From: DASSKO01 sp035690425
GTDB lineage: Bacteria > Actinomycetota > Actinomycetes > Propionibacteriales > Nocardioidaceae
Assembly: GCA_035690425.1 (NCBI GenBank)
Contig: DASSKO010000100.1
Location: 1 to 16,702 of the forward strand
Direction: 5' to 3'
Length of the DNA: 16,702 nt
Positions within the stretch are counted from its first letter, which is position 1, and each line of letters starts with the position of its first letter. Shown here piece by piece: positions 6,859 through 14,286 of the stretch. A program made the position numbers and the translations under genes. The notes beneath the pieces are model-generated. The model was not told the origin of the DNA and did no database searches. It saw only the letters and a list, made by a program, of their open reading frames with translations.

Positions 6859-8115
6859 ATGTTTGTTCGGGGGACCCAGCGCCCGCGTGGGCGGCGCCCG
6901 GTGATCGTGGCGGCATCTGTAGCCGCCCTGTGCATCGGGCTCTCCGGATGCACCGGATCTGCCGAGCCTGAGCGCACGAACGCGGCCGGTCCGTCCGGAC
7001 AGTCGGCACCGCGGTCGCCGGCGGAGTCGGCGGACACCACCCAGCCCGGTGTCGTAATCGAGTCCAACGTCGGTGCCAACGCGCACGACGTCGCCGTCGA
7101 CACCCGGCTGTCCCTGCGGGCCACCGAGGGGTCGATCGAGAAGGTCACCGTTGTCGGCGCGGGCGAGCGCACCGTGCCGCTGCCCGGCCGCATCGCCGAC
7201 GGCGGGGACCGCTGGCATGCCACCGACCTGCTCGAGCCCGGTTCGACGTACACGGTCGACATCGTGGCGGTGACCGCAGACGGTACGCGCACCGAGCGGC
7301 GCCGCGCCTTCCACACTGCGAAGCTGCCGCTCGACCGCCAGACCTATCCCAGCATCGCACCGCTCGACGGCGAAACCGTCGGTGTCGGCATGCCGGTCGA
7401 GATCACCTTCGACGTGCCGGTCAGCGACCGTGCTGCCGTCGAGAGGCACCTCGAGGTGACCGCATCAGAACCGGTCACCGGCGCGTGGCACTGGTACAGC
7501 GACACCAAGGTGCACTTCCGGCCCAAGCGGCACTGGGAGCCGGGCACCGAAGTCACCGTGTCGGCCGACCTCAACGGCGTGTCCGCCGGCAACGGCATCT
7601 ACGGCCAGCTCGACCGTGAGATCAGCTTCGACATCGGCACGTCGGTGGTCAGCAAGATCTACATCAAGCGGCACAAGATGGACGTCTTCGTGGGCGGTGA
7701 GCTGGCGCGCACGATCCCGGTCACGACTGGCAAGAAGGGCTTCGAGACCCGCGGCGGCACCAAGGTGATCATGGAGAAGCACCGGACGAAGCGGATGGAC
7801 GCTGCGACGACCGGGATCTCACCCGACGACCCCGAGTACTACAACATCGCCGACGTCCCATACGCCCTGCGGGTGACCTACTCGGGCGAGTTCTTGCACG
7901 GAGCGCCGTGGTCGGTCGACTCGCAGGGTGACGCCAATGTCAGCCACGGCTGTGTCGGCATGAGCATCGCCGACGCCCGCTGGTTGTTCCGGCACTCGAC
8001 CCGCGGCGACATCGTGCAGGTCTTCGGCAGCGACCGGAAACTCGAACCCGGCAACGGCTGGACCGACTGGAACGTCTCGTTCGCCGAGTACAAGCAGGCC
8101 AGCGCGCTGTCCTGA
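6859..8115 (+). CDS. L,D-transpeptidase lipoprotein with Ig-like domain (YkuD catalytic domain)
   Basis: A 418-residue exported enzyme predicted to form 3-3 cross-links in peptidoglycan, or attach proteins to it, outside the membrane. An Arg-rich start and hydrophobic segment end in a lipobox LSGC with C31 as the lipid anchor. A Ser/Ala/Pro-rich linker leads to Ig-like beta domains at roughly 60-155 and 160-255, then the YkuD domain from about 265. Catalytic residues are seen: H347 in LHGAPW and the S362-H363-G364-C365 motif with C365 as nucleophile. The arrangement matches mycobacterial Ldt/LppS proteins. The motif continues as VGMS rather than the commoner (L/I)(N/R). The ATG at 6859 is set by AAGGAG and by the short signal peptide; an upstream GTG at 6814 adds residues before it. 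It stands alone on this strand, between the oxidase operon and a convergent DUF2254 gene. Confidence 0.92.
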   Translation: MFVRGTQRPRGRRPVIVAASVAALCIGLSGCTGSAEPERTNAAGPSGQSAPRSPAESADTTQPGVVIESNVGANAHDVAVDTRLSLRATEGSIEKVTVVGAGERTVPLPGRIADGGDRWHATDLLEPGSTYTVDIVAVTADGTRTERRRAFHTAKLPLDRQTYPSIAPLDGETVGVGMPVEITFDVPVSDRAAVERHLEVTASEPVTGAWHWYSDTKVHFRPKRHWEPGTEVTVSADLNGVSAGNGIYGQLDREISFDIGTSVVSKIYIKRHKMDVFVGGELARTIPVTTGKKGFETRGGTKVIMEKHRTKRMDAATTGISPDDPEYYNIADVPYALRVTYSGEFLHGAPWSVDSQGDANVSHGCVGMSIADARWLFRHSTRGDIVQVFGSDRKLEPGNGWTDWNVSFAEYKQASALS

Positions 8116-8132
8116 GCGCTGCTGCCGCGCTC
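8114..8132. terminator. Small hairpin between convergent genes
   Basis: Perfect 6-base arms GAGCGC (8114-8119) and GCGCTC (8127-8132) with a 7-base loop start within the L,D-transpeptidase stop codon and fill the 21-base gap to the end of the DUF2254 gene. This could terminate both transcripts, though the stem is short. Confidence 0.35.
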
Positions 8133-8136
8133 CATC

Positions 8137-9483
8137 TCACTGCCGGTCCTCGGACGGGGTGTCGGCCAGCGCACGTCTGACCGCGGCTGCATGCTCCTGG
8201 AGCCGGTGCCGGTCGCAGTCCTGCAGCGAACTGTCGGCGAAGGCGCCCAGCAGACGCTCGACATGGACGGCCAGCCGGGCGTGCACCTCGGCCTTGTCGC
8301 TCGCGGTGCCGACCTGTTCCGTCAGGGTGAGGGTGCGGTGCAGCACGCTGGGGTGGTCGATCGCGTACAGGCGCATGGCATCCAGCACTCGGTCCAGCAG
8401 GTCCGTCAGCACGACCCGGGGAGCGATGACGCGCAGCCGTCGCGCGCTGTCGTAGCGGTAGGTCGACGGGGCGTGGCGGCCCGCCATCAACACCAGACCG
8501 GCGGCCAGGCCGTCGAGCGCGTTGATCGCGGTGTAGGGGTCGTTGGTGCTCGGTGACAGGGCACGCACCGCCATCTCCTCGAGCATCAGCACCGCGAACT
8601 CGGCATCTTGATGCGGGCTGCGGGCCTGCCCGATGACGACGGCTTCTGCGACCCCGGCCAGCAGGGCGTCACCAGCGTTGTCCGGCGGCCACACCACGGC
8701 CAGGTTGACGCCGGTGTAGACGTGGCTGCCCGGCCGCACCTGCAGCGAGATGACGACGTCGTGCTCGCCGGCGACCGCGAGCAACTTGTCCTGGGCCACG
8801 CTCTGGACATAGCCCGTGCGCTCCGACGGGACAGGCACACCGTCCGTGGCCAGGCCGGGTGGCACGTCTGCCGCTCCGGTGGCGCCCGGAGTCTCCTGCG
8901 GCTCCCGTCCGACCCGGTCGGGGTAGAGATGGTCGACGGAGTCCACCAGATCGTTGTGCACCTCGCGGGCCAGCGTCCACACCTGCACCGAGTCGCTGAT
9001 GTGGTGGATGAAGTAGACCAGCACGCCGATGGCGAGGACTGCGAGCGCCACCGCGACGTTGACCGCGAGGTGTGGCACGAACGGCTCCGCCGGGCCGTCC
9101 TCGTTGACCCGGATCGAGCGGAGGACCAGCAGCGAGTACAAGAACGTGGCGACGTAGACGCCCAGCACGAACTGGTTCGCTCGGTCGGTCATGAAGTTGC
9201 GGACCAGGCGCGGTCCATAGTTCGTGGAGGCCAGCGCCAGCACCGCGATCGTGATCGAGAACGTCGTCGCGGCGACGGTCAGCATCGAGCTCGCGATGGC
9301 CCCGAGCAGGTCGCGGCTGCCCGCCGCGCCGACCCGGCTGATGAGCCCGCTCAGCGGACCGAGTGAAAAGTCCCCGACGTGCTGGTCGAGGGTGATCAGC
9401 CCCTCGGCAAGGCCGACCGCGACCACGCAGAGGACACCGGGCAGAAACCAGAAGCGTTCGCGCAGTCGCACCCAAAGGCTCAT
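8137..9483 (-). CDS. DUF2254 domain membrane protein
   Basis: A 448-residue protein recognised as DUF2254, a family of predicted membrane proteins of unknown function. Four membrane helices are visible at about 11-31, 60-85, 104-122 and 137-161, followed by a soluble C-terminal half. The family-typical segment ALSPSTNDPYTAINALD, in the soluble part, is clear. Between helices 2 and 3 the NYGPRLVRNFMTDRANQFVLG stretch is also characteristic, shown here only as a landmark. The ATG at 9483 has GAGAGGG (9491-9497) 7 bases upstream. It lies 61 bases after the Pmp3-like gene on the same strand, so the two may share a transcript. No enzymatic motif can be identified; a channel-like or envelope role is only a guess. 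Confidence 0.85.
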   Translation of the reverse strand: MSLWVRLRERFWFLPGVLCVVAVGLAEGLITLDQHVGDFSLGPLSGLISRVGAAGSRDLLGAIASSMLTVAATTFSITIAVLALASTNYGPRLVRNFMTDRANQFVLGVYVATFLYSLLVLRSIRVNEDGPAEPFVPHLAVNVAVALAVLAIGVLVYFIHHISDSVQVWTLAREVHNDLVDSVDHLYPDRVGREPQETPGATGAADVPPGLATDGVPVPSERTGYVQSVAQDKLLAVAGEHDVVISLQVRPGSHVYTGVNLAVVWPPDNAGDALLAGVAEAVVIGQARSPHQDAEFAVLMLEEMAVRALSPSTNDPYTAINALDGLAAGLVLMAGRHAPSTYRYDSARRLRVIAPRVVLTDLLDRVLDAMRLYAIDHPSVLHRTLTLTEQVGTASDKAEVHARLAVHVERLLGAFADSSLQDCDRHRLQEHAAAVRRALADTPSEDRQ

Positions 9484-9544
9484 CGTCGGACCCTCTCACG
9501 ACCTGCGGGCGGGTGCTCTACCGGTTCGAGGCGCCGCGGGGGCG

Positions 9545-9706
9545 TCAGTCCGAGCTGAGGATCACGTAGAGCGCGTGGATGACTCCCGGGATGAAGCCCA
9601 GGATCGTCAGCACGACGTTGAGCCAGAATGCGCCGGAGAGGCCGACCTTGAGGGCGACTCCGAGCGGCGGAAAGATGATAGCGAGGATGATCAGCAACAC
9701 GTTCAT
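9545..9706 (-). CDS. Pmp3/YqaE (UPF0057) small membrane protein
   Basis: A 53-residue hydrophobic protein with the UPF0057 pattern: a first helix (3-19) containing IFPPLGVAL, a short polar turn, then a second helix with FWLNVVLTILGFIPGVIHALYVIL (27-50), interrupted by the typical GFIPGVIHA. Yeast and plant members affect membrane potential and salt tolerance; bacterial members are stress-associated and their mechanism is unknown. The ATG at 9706 is fixed by the family's usual length. There is no Shine-Dalgarno in the 14 bases upstream, and the stem of the hairpin at 9726-9767 ends only 19 bases before the start. It lies between the qcr operon and the DUF2254 gene on the same strand. Confidence 0.9.
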   Translation of the reverse strand: MNVLLIILAIIFPPLGVALKVGLSGAFWLNVVLTILGFIPGVIHALYVILSSD

Positions 9707-9725
9707 GCGTGGTGGCGTACCCGAT

Positions 9726-9767
9726 CGCAGGCCCACATCACAGGTGCAACCGTGATGTGGGCCTGCG
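9726..9767 (-). terminator. Perfect 16-bp hairpin after qcrB
   Basis: Arms 9726-9741 and 9752-9767 are exactly complementary over 16 bases with a 10-base loop. It begins one base beyond the qcrB stop codon on the minus strand, so it most likely terminates or stabilises the 3' end of the ctaE-qcrCAB mRNA. No T-run follows. It also sits directly upstream of the Pmp3-like gene. Confidence 0.75.
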
Positions 9768-9768
9768 G

Positions 9769-11502
9769 TCAGCGTTTGCTCTCGACCTCCCGTGCCGGCT
9801 GCTCCGGCTCCACCTCGCGGTGCCCGTTGTGGCTGTGGGCCTCCTCGAGCTCCTCGCGGCTGGGCCGGGGAATCTCGTCGCTGTGCATGGCATCCCACAG
9901 CTTGACCCGCAGCTGACCGACGCGGGACCGCCGGTTGCGCACGCCGTTGGCGTCGTACTCCGGCTCCACCGTCGGCCGCACCGGCTGCTCATGGTTGACC
10001 AGCCGCCAGGTCTCCTCGATCGTCAACGGTGCGTGCCGCTCGGTGTACTCACCGGACGGAGCCCGGTTGATGATGCCGGTCTCGTAGCCGTGCAGCGCAC
10101 GTTCGCGGTCCGAGCGCTGCAGGCCCAGGCACATCCGCTTGGCGACGATATAGCCGATCACGGGGCCGACGATGACCAGCCACCGCATCACTCGGGTGAT
10201 CCAGTTGAGATCGAGGTTGAACTCGACCGCGATGATGTCGTTGCCGCCGGCGACCCACAACAGGCCGTAGAACGTCATCAGGGACACGATGAACGCCGTG
10301 CGGGCGGGCGCGTTGCGCGGACGCTGCAGCAGGTGGTGCTCGCGCTTGTCACCGGTGACCCACTGCTCGATGAACGGGTATACCACCGCGATCGTGAACA
10401 GCAGCCCCGGCAGGATCACACCAGGGAACATCACGTTCCAGCTGATCGTATAGCCGAACAGCTCGGTCTCCCAGTTGGGCATGATGCGCAACGCACCCTC
10501 GAGCCAGCCCATGTACCAGTCGGGCTGTGAGCCCGCCGTGACTTCGGCCGGGTTGTAGGGGCCGTACGCCCAGATCGGGTTGATCTGCATCAACGCACCC
10601 ATCAGCGCGGTGACACCGAACACGATGAAGAAGTAGCCGCCCGCCTTGGCCATGTAGATCGGCATCAGGGGGTAGCCGACGACGTTGGCGTTGGTGCGGC
10701 CGGCGCCTGGCCACTGGGTGTGCTTGTGGTAGACGAGCAGCAGCATGTGCGCGGTGATCAGCGCGAGCAGCAGGCCCGGTATCAGCAACACGTGCACGAT
10801 GTAGAGCCGCGTGATGATGTCATCACCCGGGAACTCGCCGCCGAAGACGAAGAACGACATGTAGGTGCCGACGACCGGGATCGAACGCATCAGCCCTTCG
10901 GCGATCCGCAGTCCGGTGCCGGACAGCAGGTCGTCGGGAAGCGAGTAGCCGGCGAACCCCTCGAGGATACCGAGGATCAGCAGCAGCGAGCCGATGACGA
11001 AGTTGATCTCGCGCGGCTTGCGGAACGCACCGGTGAACATGACCCGGAGCATGTGCACCATCATCGCGGCGATGAACAGGTTCGCGGACCAGTGGTGCAT
11101 CTGCCGCATCAGCAGCCCGGCGCGTACGTCGAACGAGAGCTCAAGGGTCGATGCGTACGCACTGGACATCTCGATGCCGCGCATCAGGTCGTAGGAGCCG
11201 TGGTACTCCACCTCGGCCATGCTCGGGGTGAACCACAGCGACAAGAAGGTGCCGGTCAGCAACAGGATGATGAACGAGAACAGCGCGATCTCGCCGAGCA
11301 GGAACGACCAGTGGTCGGGGAAGACCTTGCGCAGGTTCTTCTTGGCCAGCCCGCCGAGCCCAAGGCGGTCGTCGAGCCACCTCACCGGGCCGGAGACGGC
11401 CTTGGGAGCATTCATGGCCGGGCCCGCGGTGGCGCTGTCGCCAGTGCCCCGGTCGTGGGCGCCGCTGGGCCTGCCGGCGCCGTTGGATCCGATGTCACTC
11501 AT
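9769..11502 (-). CDS. qcrB: Cytochrome bc1/bcc complex cytochrome b subunit
   Basis: A 577-residue membrane subunit of the menaquinol:cytochrome c oxidoreductase; it binds two b haems and both quinone sites. Haem ligands are H136 and H150 in helix B (14 apart) and H237 and H252 in helix D (15 apart, the cytochrome b6-like spacing usual in Gram-positives). The Qo-site motif usually written PEWY is PDWY at 327-330, an acidic variant in line with the Asp-containing version in mycobacteria. Extra hydrophobic helices and a long charged cytosolic tail after about 480 explain the length, normal for actinobacteria. An N-terminal Gly/Ala-rich tail precedes the conserved start near 40. The ATG overlaps the qcrA stop (ATGA), and AGGAGGA (11512-11518) lies 9 bases upstream. 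It is the last gene of the operon and is followed by a 16-bp hairpin. Confidence 0.97.
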   Translation of the reverse strand: MSDIGSNGAGRPSGAHDRGTGDSATAGPAMNAPKAVSGPVRWLDDRLGLGGLAKKNLRKVFPDHWSFLLGEIALFSFIILLLTGTFLSLWFTPSMAEVEYHGSYDLMRGIEMSSAYASTLELSFDVRAGLLMRQMHHWSANLFIAAMMVHMLRVMFTGAFRKPREINFVIGSLLLILGILEGFAGYSLPDDLLSGTGLRIAEGLMRSIPVVGTYMSFFVFGGEFPGDDIITRLYIVHVLLIPGLLLALITAHMLLLVYHKHTQWPGAGRTNANVVGYPLMPIYMAKAGGYFFIVFGVTALMGALMQINPIWAYGPYNPAEVTAGSQPDWYMGWLEGALRIMPNWETELFGYTISWNVMFPGVILPGLLFTIAVVYPFIEQWVTGDKREHHLLQRPRNAPARTAFIVSLMTFYGLLWVAGGNDIIAVEFNLDLNWITRVMRWLVIVGPVIGYIVAKRMCLGLQRSDRERALHGYETGIINRAPSGEYTERHAPLTIEETWRLVNHEQPVRPTVEPEYDANGVRNRRSRVGQLRVKLWDAMHSDEIPRPSREELEEAHSHNGHREVEPEQPAREVESKR

Positions 11503-12617
11503 ACGGAGCGGTCCTCCTCACCACCGCGCTCCCAGAAGCTCGGACCGACCGGCTCCCGGAAGTCGCTCATAGCGATCAGATATCCCTCGTCGTCGACCGC
11601 CAGCGGCAGCTGCGGGAGCGACCGCGCGGCCGGACCGAAGATCACCTCGCCGTTGTCTGCCAGGTCGAAGGTGCTTTGGTGACATGGGCAGAGCAGGTGA
11701 TGGGTGGTCTGCTCGTACAGCGAGATCGGGCAACCCACGTGCGTGCAGATCTTGGAGTAGCACAGAATGCCGTCCACGCCCCAGTTCTCTCTACCCTCGT
11801 ACGGCGTGACGTCGCGGGGGTCCATGCGGACCATGATCACCGCGGCCTTGGCCTTCTCCGCGAGCAGCTCGTGGCCTTCGAGGTTCTCCTCGTCGGGTCC
11901 GTCGAACTCCGCGTTCTCGACCAGGATGTCGGGCTCGGCATTGACCAACGTGCCGAGCTCCATGTCCTCGGGGCGGATCGGTTCGCCGGTGACGTCGACC
12001 ACGACCCGCATACCCTTGCGCCAGATCGTCTCCGAAGGCTTCCCCTCGGGGAGCGGGCCAAGGTCACGCAGGGCGACGATGGCCGGCAGCCCGAGCGCAC
12101 CCATCGCGCCCAGCAGGCTGTTGCGGATCAAGGGCCGGCGACCGATGCCGGAGTCCCCGGCGCCCTTGGCGAACGCGGCGACGGTCGCCTCCCGGTCGTC
12201 GGCGGAGGAGGAGGCGGGGTGCCGGTCCTCGGTGATCTCGTGGTCGTCCATCAGCTTCTTGGCCCACTGGATGGCGCCGATGCCGATGAGCAGCAGCGCG
12301 CCACCCAGAGTCAGGCCGAGCGTGAAGTTGTGCGCACTGAACCCGAGGAAGAGCGCCCCCTTCGGAATCGCGAAGTAGGCGACGCAGAAGCCGAACGACA
12401 GCAGGGTCGCCACCCCGAACAATGTCGCGACCTGCCGCTCGGCGCGCCGCTCCGCCCCCTGGTCCACGTCGGTCGGTCGCGGCTCGTGCTCGGGTAGGCC
12501 GGGGTTGTCCATCGCCTCGAGGTTGCCGGCGATCTCGTAGCCCTCTTCGCGGTGCCGCGGCTGGACGTCACCGCTGCGCTGCTGCGGCTGAGGCAGCTCG
12601 CTGTGCTCGTCGCTCAC
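11499..12617 (-). CDS. qcrA: Cytochrome bcc complex Rieske iron-sulfur subunit
   Basis: A 372-residue Rieske protein passing electrons from quinol at QcrB to QcrC. The 2Fe-2S ligands are C291 and H293 in CTHVGC and C310 and H313 in CPCH; C296 and C312 supply the disulfide. Two hydrophobic helices at about 65-83 and 90-114, plus a third near 165-185 after RRPLIRNSLLG, give the actinobacterial three-helix arrangement instead of the single helix of other bacteria. The N-terminal 55 residues are polar and acidic. The start is taken as GTG at 12617, which forms a GTGA overlap with the qcrC stop; the frame is open for 11 more codons to 12650, but that would lie inside qcrC and begins MDCCAEC, which is not family-like. 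The stop overlaps the qcrB start by 4 bases. Confidence 0.95.
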   Translation of the reverse strand: MSDEHSELPQPQQRSGDVQPRHREEGYEIAGNLEAMDNPGLPEHEPRPTDVDQGAERRAERQVATLFGVATLLSFGFCVAYFAIPKGALFLGFSAHNFTLGLTLGGALLLIGIGAIQWAKKLMDDHEITEDRHPASSSADDREATVAAFAKGAGDSGIGRRPLIRNSLLGAMGALGLPAIVALRDLGPLPEGKPSETIWRKGMRVVVDVTGEPIRPEDMELGTLVNAEPDILVENAEFDGPDEENLEGHELLAEKAKAAVIMVRMDPRDVTPYEGRENWGVDGILCYSKICTHVGCPISLYEQTTHHLLCPCHQSTFDLADNGEVIFGPAARSLPQLPLAVDDEGYLIAMSDFREPVGPSFWERGGEEDRSV

Positions 12618-13459
12618 TTCTTGACCCTCACACTCTGCACAGCAATCCACACTGCTGCGACGACCAGCAGACCGATGCCGACCACCCAGGCGAACAGCCC
12701 CTCACTGACCGGGCCGAGCGAGCCCAGCGAGAAGCCCCCGGGGCTCGGCCGGTCATCGATTGCCTTGACGTAGGCGATGATTTGCCGCTTGTCCTCGGCG
12801 TGCAGGGTGTCGTCGGGGAAGACGGGCATCTGCTGCGGTCCGGTCAGCATGGCCTCGTAGATGAACTTCGCGTCGACGCCCTCCAGCGATGGGGCGTACT
12901 TGCCGTTGGGCAACGCTCCGCCGGAGGCGTTGAAGTTGTGACACGCCGTGCAGTTGGTGCGCCACAGCTCGCCACCGCGGACGACCTCCTCCTCGGTCGC
13001 CTCGGAGTAGTCGTAGTCCTCCTCCGCCGGGATCGCCGGCCCCGGGCCGAGCGAGGCGATGTAGGCCGCGAGCGCCTCGACCTGCTCAGGTGTGTAGACG
13101 GGGTCCTTCCGGGGGATCTGCGGCCCGGTCTGCGTCGCCGGCATCCGGCCGGTGGAGACCTGGAAGTCGACGGCAGCCGCTCCGACGCCGATCAACGGGG
13201 GACCGAGCACGTTGCCCGAGGCGGTCTCGATGCCCTGGGCGTTGCTGCCGTGGCAGGAGGCGCACCCGACCAGGAACAGCTTGCGCCCCTCCTCGATGAC
13301 CTCTTGGGTGGCCGAGGAGGCCTTGGCGGGTTGCGGCGCCACCGAGGCATAGACGCCACCGGTGACGAGCAGGCCGAGCAGCAGCAGCACGACGCCCGCG
13401 AGTGGGTGCCGACGCTTGGCCGAGAGCCGGCCAGACAGTCGGGCGGACAGGAGTCTCAC
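12614..13459 (-). CDS. qcrC: Di-haem cytochrome c subunit of the bcc complex
   Basis: A 281-residue protein with two c-type haem sites: C66-x-x-C69-H70 and C170-x-x-C173-H174. M106 (GRMP) and M211 (QQMPVF) are well placed as sixth ligands. An N-terminal signal-anchor at about 19-40 exports the haem domains, and a C-terminal helix (256-275) with a short positive tail (SVRVKK) anchors it. In actinobacteria this di-haem subunit replaces both cytochrome c1 and the soluble cytochrome c, passing electrons straight to CuA of CtaC. The start is GTG, with GGAAGG 9 bases or more upstream; the conserved Arg/Lys-rich N-terminus supports it. It follows ctaE by 19 bases and overlaps qcrA by 4 bases. Confidence 0.97.
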   Translation of the reverse strand: MRLLSARLSGRLSAKRRHPLAGVVLLLLGLLVTGGVYASVAPQPAKASSATQEVIEEGRKLFLVGCASCHGSNAQGIETASGNVLGPPLIGVGAAAVDFQVSTGRMPATQTGPQIPRKDPVYTPEQVEALAAYIASLGPGPAIPAEEDYDYSEATEEEVVRGGELWRTNCTACHNFNASGGALPNGKYAPSLEGVDAKFIYEAMLTGPQQMPVFPDDTLHAEDKRQIIAYVKAIDDRPSPGGFSLGSLGPVSEGLFAWVVGIGLLVVAAVWIAVQSVRVKK

Positions 13460-13478
13460 CAGGTTCTGCCTTCCGTCG

Positions 13479-14123
13479 TTACTGGATCAGGTAGATGGTC
13501 GCGAACAGGGCGATCCAGACCACGTCGACGAAGTGCCAATAGTAGGACACCACGATCGCGGTCACCGCCTGCTCATGGGTGAAACGCCGGGCCATGAACG
13601 TCCGGGCCAACACGAACAAGAACGCGATCAGACCACCGGTGACATGCAGGCCGTGGAACCCGGTGGCCAGGTAGAAGATCGAGCCGTACGGCGAGGAGGC
13701 GATCGTCAGGCCCTCGCGCACCAGCTCGGCGTACTCGAAGGCCTGACCGGCGATGAAGATCGCGCCCATGATGTAGGTGAGCACGAACCATTCGCGCAGA
13801 CCCCACTTGCCGACCTGCGCCACCGTGCCGGAGCGGCCCACCTGGCCGCGTTCGGCGGCGAAGACGCCCAGCTGGCAGGTCACCGACGACAGCACCAGGA
13901 TGATGGTGTTGCCCGTCGAGAAACCCACGGTGAGCGCCGGCGTCTCCTGCGCCCAGAGCGCGGGGGCGACCGAGCGCAGCGTGAAGTAGATCGCGAACAG
14001 CGCCGCGAAGAACATCAGCTCGCTGGACAGCCAGACGATCGTGCCGACGCTGACCGTGCTCGGGCGATCCTGGTGCCCGTGCAGGCGCGACGCGGGGATG
14101 TCGGGAACGGTTGCAGTGGCCAC
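13479..14123 (-). CDS. ctaE: Cytochrome c oxidase subunit III (aa3 type)
   Basis: A 214-residue subunit with about five helices (near 26-50, 68-90, 111-135, 147-173 and 187-212), the short actinobacterial form lacking the first two helices of the seven-helix version. Landmarks are SVGTIVWLSSELMFFAALFAIYF (25-47, cited by position), ATGFHGLHVTGG (153-164) and the end YYWHFVDVVWIALF (194-207). It stabilises subunit I and the proton-uptake pathway. The GTG at 14123 is chosen because relatives begin with a short V/M-ATAT-like N-terminus; the open frame reaches 14267 but the added part is low complexity. No Shine-Dalgarno precedes this GTG; instead CATAAT ends 6 bases upstream, suggesting a leaderless message. 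It is the first gene of ctaE-qcrC-qcrA-qcrB. Confidence 0.96.
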   Translation of the reverse strand: MATATVPDIPASRLHGHQDRPSTVSVGTIVWLSSELMFFAALFAIYFTLRSVAPALWAQETPALTVGFSTGNTIILVLSSVTCQLGVFAAERGQVGRSGTVAQVGKWGLREWFVLTYIMGAIFIAGQAFEYAELVREGLTIASSPYGSIFYLATGFHGLHVTGGLIAFLFVLARTFMARRFTHEQAVTAIVVSYYWHFVDVVWIALFATIYLIQ

Positions 14124-14129
14124 GGCAGC

Positions 14130-14135
14130 ATTATG
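14130..14135 (-). promoter_or_regulatory. Candidate -10 element of the ctaE-qcrCAB operon (leaderless)
   Basis: Read on the minus strand, CATAAT matches TATAAT at 5 of 6 positions. It is followed by 6 bases (14124-14129) and then the ctaE GTG, so transcription would start at or next to the first base of the start codon. The AT-rich hexamer stands out in its GC-rich surroundings. No good -35 is visible about 17 bases upstream. Confidence 0.6.
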
Positions 14136-14274
14136 GCTTGCCGCTACCGGAAGAGGCACGCCGCCCCCGGGCATGTCGGACGGATCGTCACGAGTCGACC
14201 CCCCGCAGGCATCACCCCGCCCCACGGACGGCCGAGCACGGCGCCGCCCGTCCGGTGGCCAGACCACGACTGCC

Positions 14275-14280
14275 TACGCT
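14275..14280 (+). promoter_or_regulatory. Candidate -10 element of the CtaG-type gene (leaderless)
   Basis: TACGCT fits TANNNT and is followed by 6 bases (GGTTGC) and then the GTG at 14287, the same spacing as the ctaE candidate on the opposite strand. No Shine-Dalgarno lies in between. The divergent gap 14124-14286 holds both candidate promoters at its two ends and nothing else I can support. Confidence 0.5.
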
Positions 14281-14286
14281 GGTTGC

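Noticed and set aside
6666..6971. Plus-strand open frame starting in the 20-bp hairpin
   Set aside because: It starts in the stem, has no ribosome site and overlaps the L,D-transpeptidase signal peptide in another frame.
12618..12650. Longer qcrA N-terminus beginning MDCCAECEGQE
   Set aside because: It lies inside qcrC, lacks a ribosome site and is not like other QcrA proteins; the GTGA overlap start at 12617 is preferred.
12422..13582. A 386-codon plus-strand open frame opposite qcrA/qcrC
   Set aside because: It is antisense to genes with intact Rieske and haem motifs and encodes an Arg/Ala/Gly-rich sequence with no recognisable domain.
14124..14267. Longer ctaE N-terminus from 14267
   Set aside because: The extension is Gly/Pro/Arg-rich and would occupy nearly the whole divergent promoter gap; the short form matches the family start.
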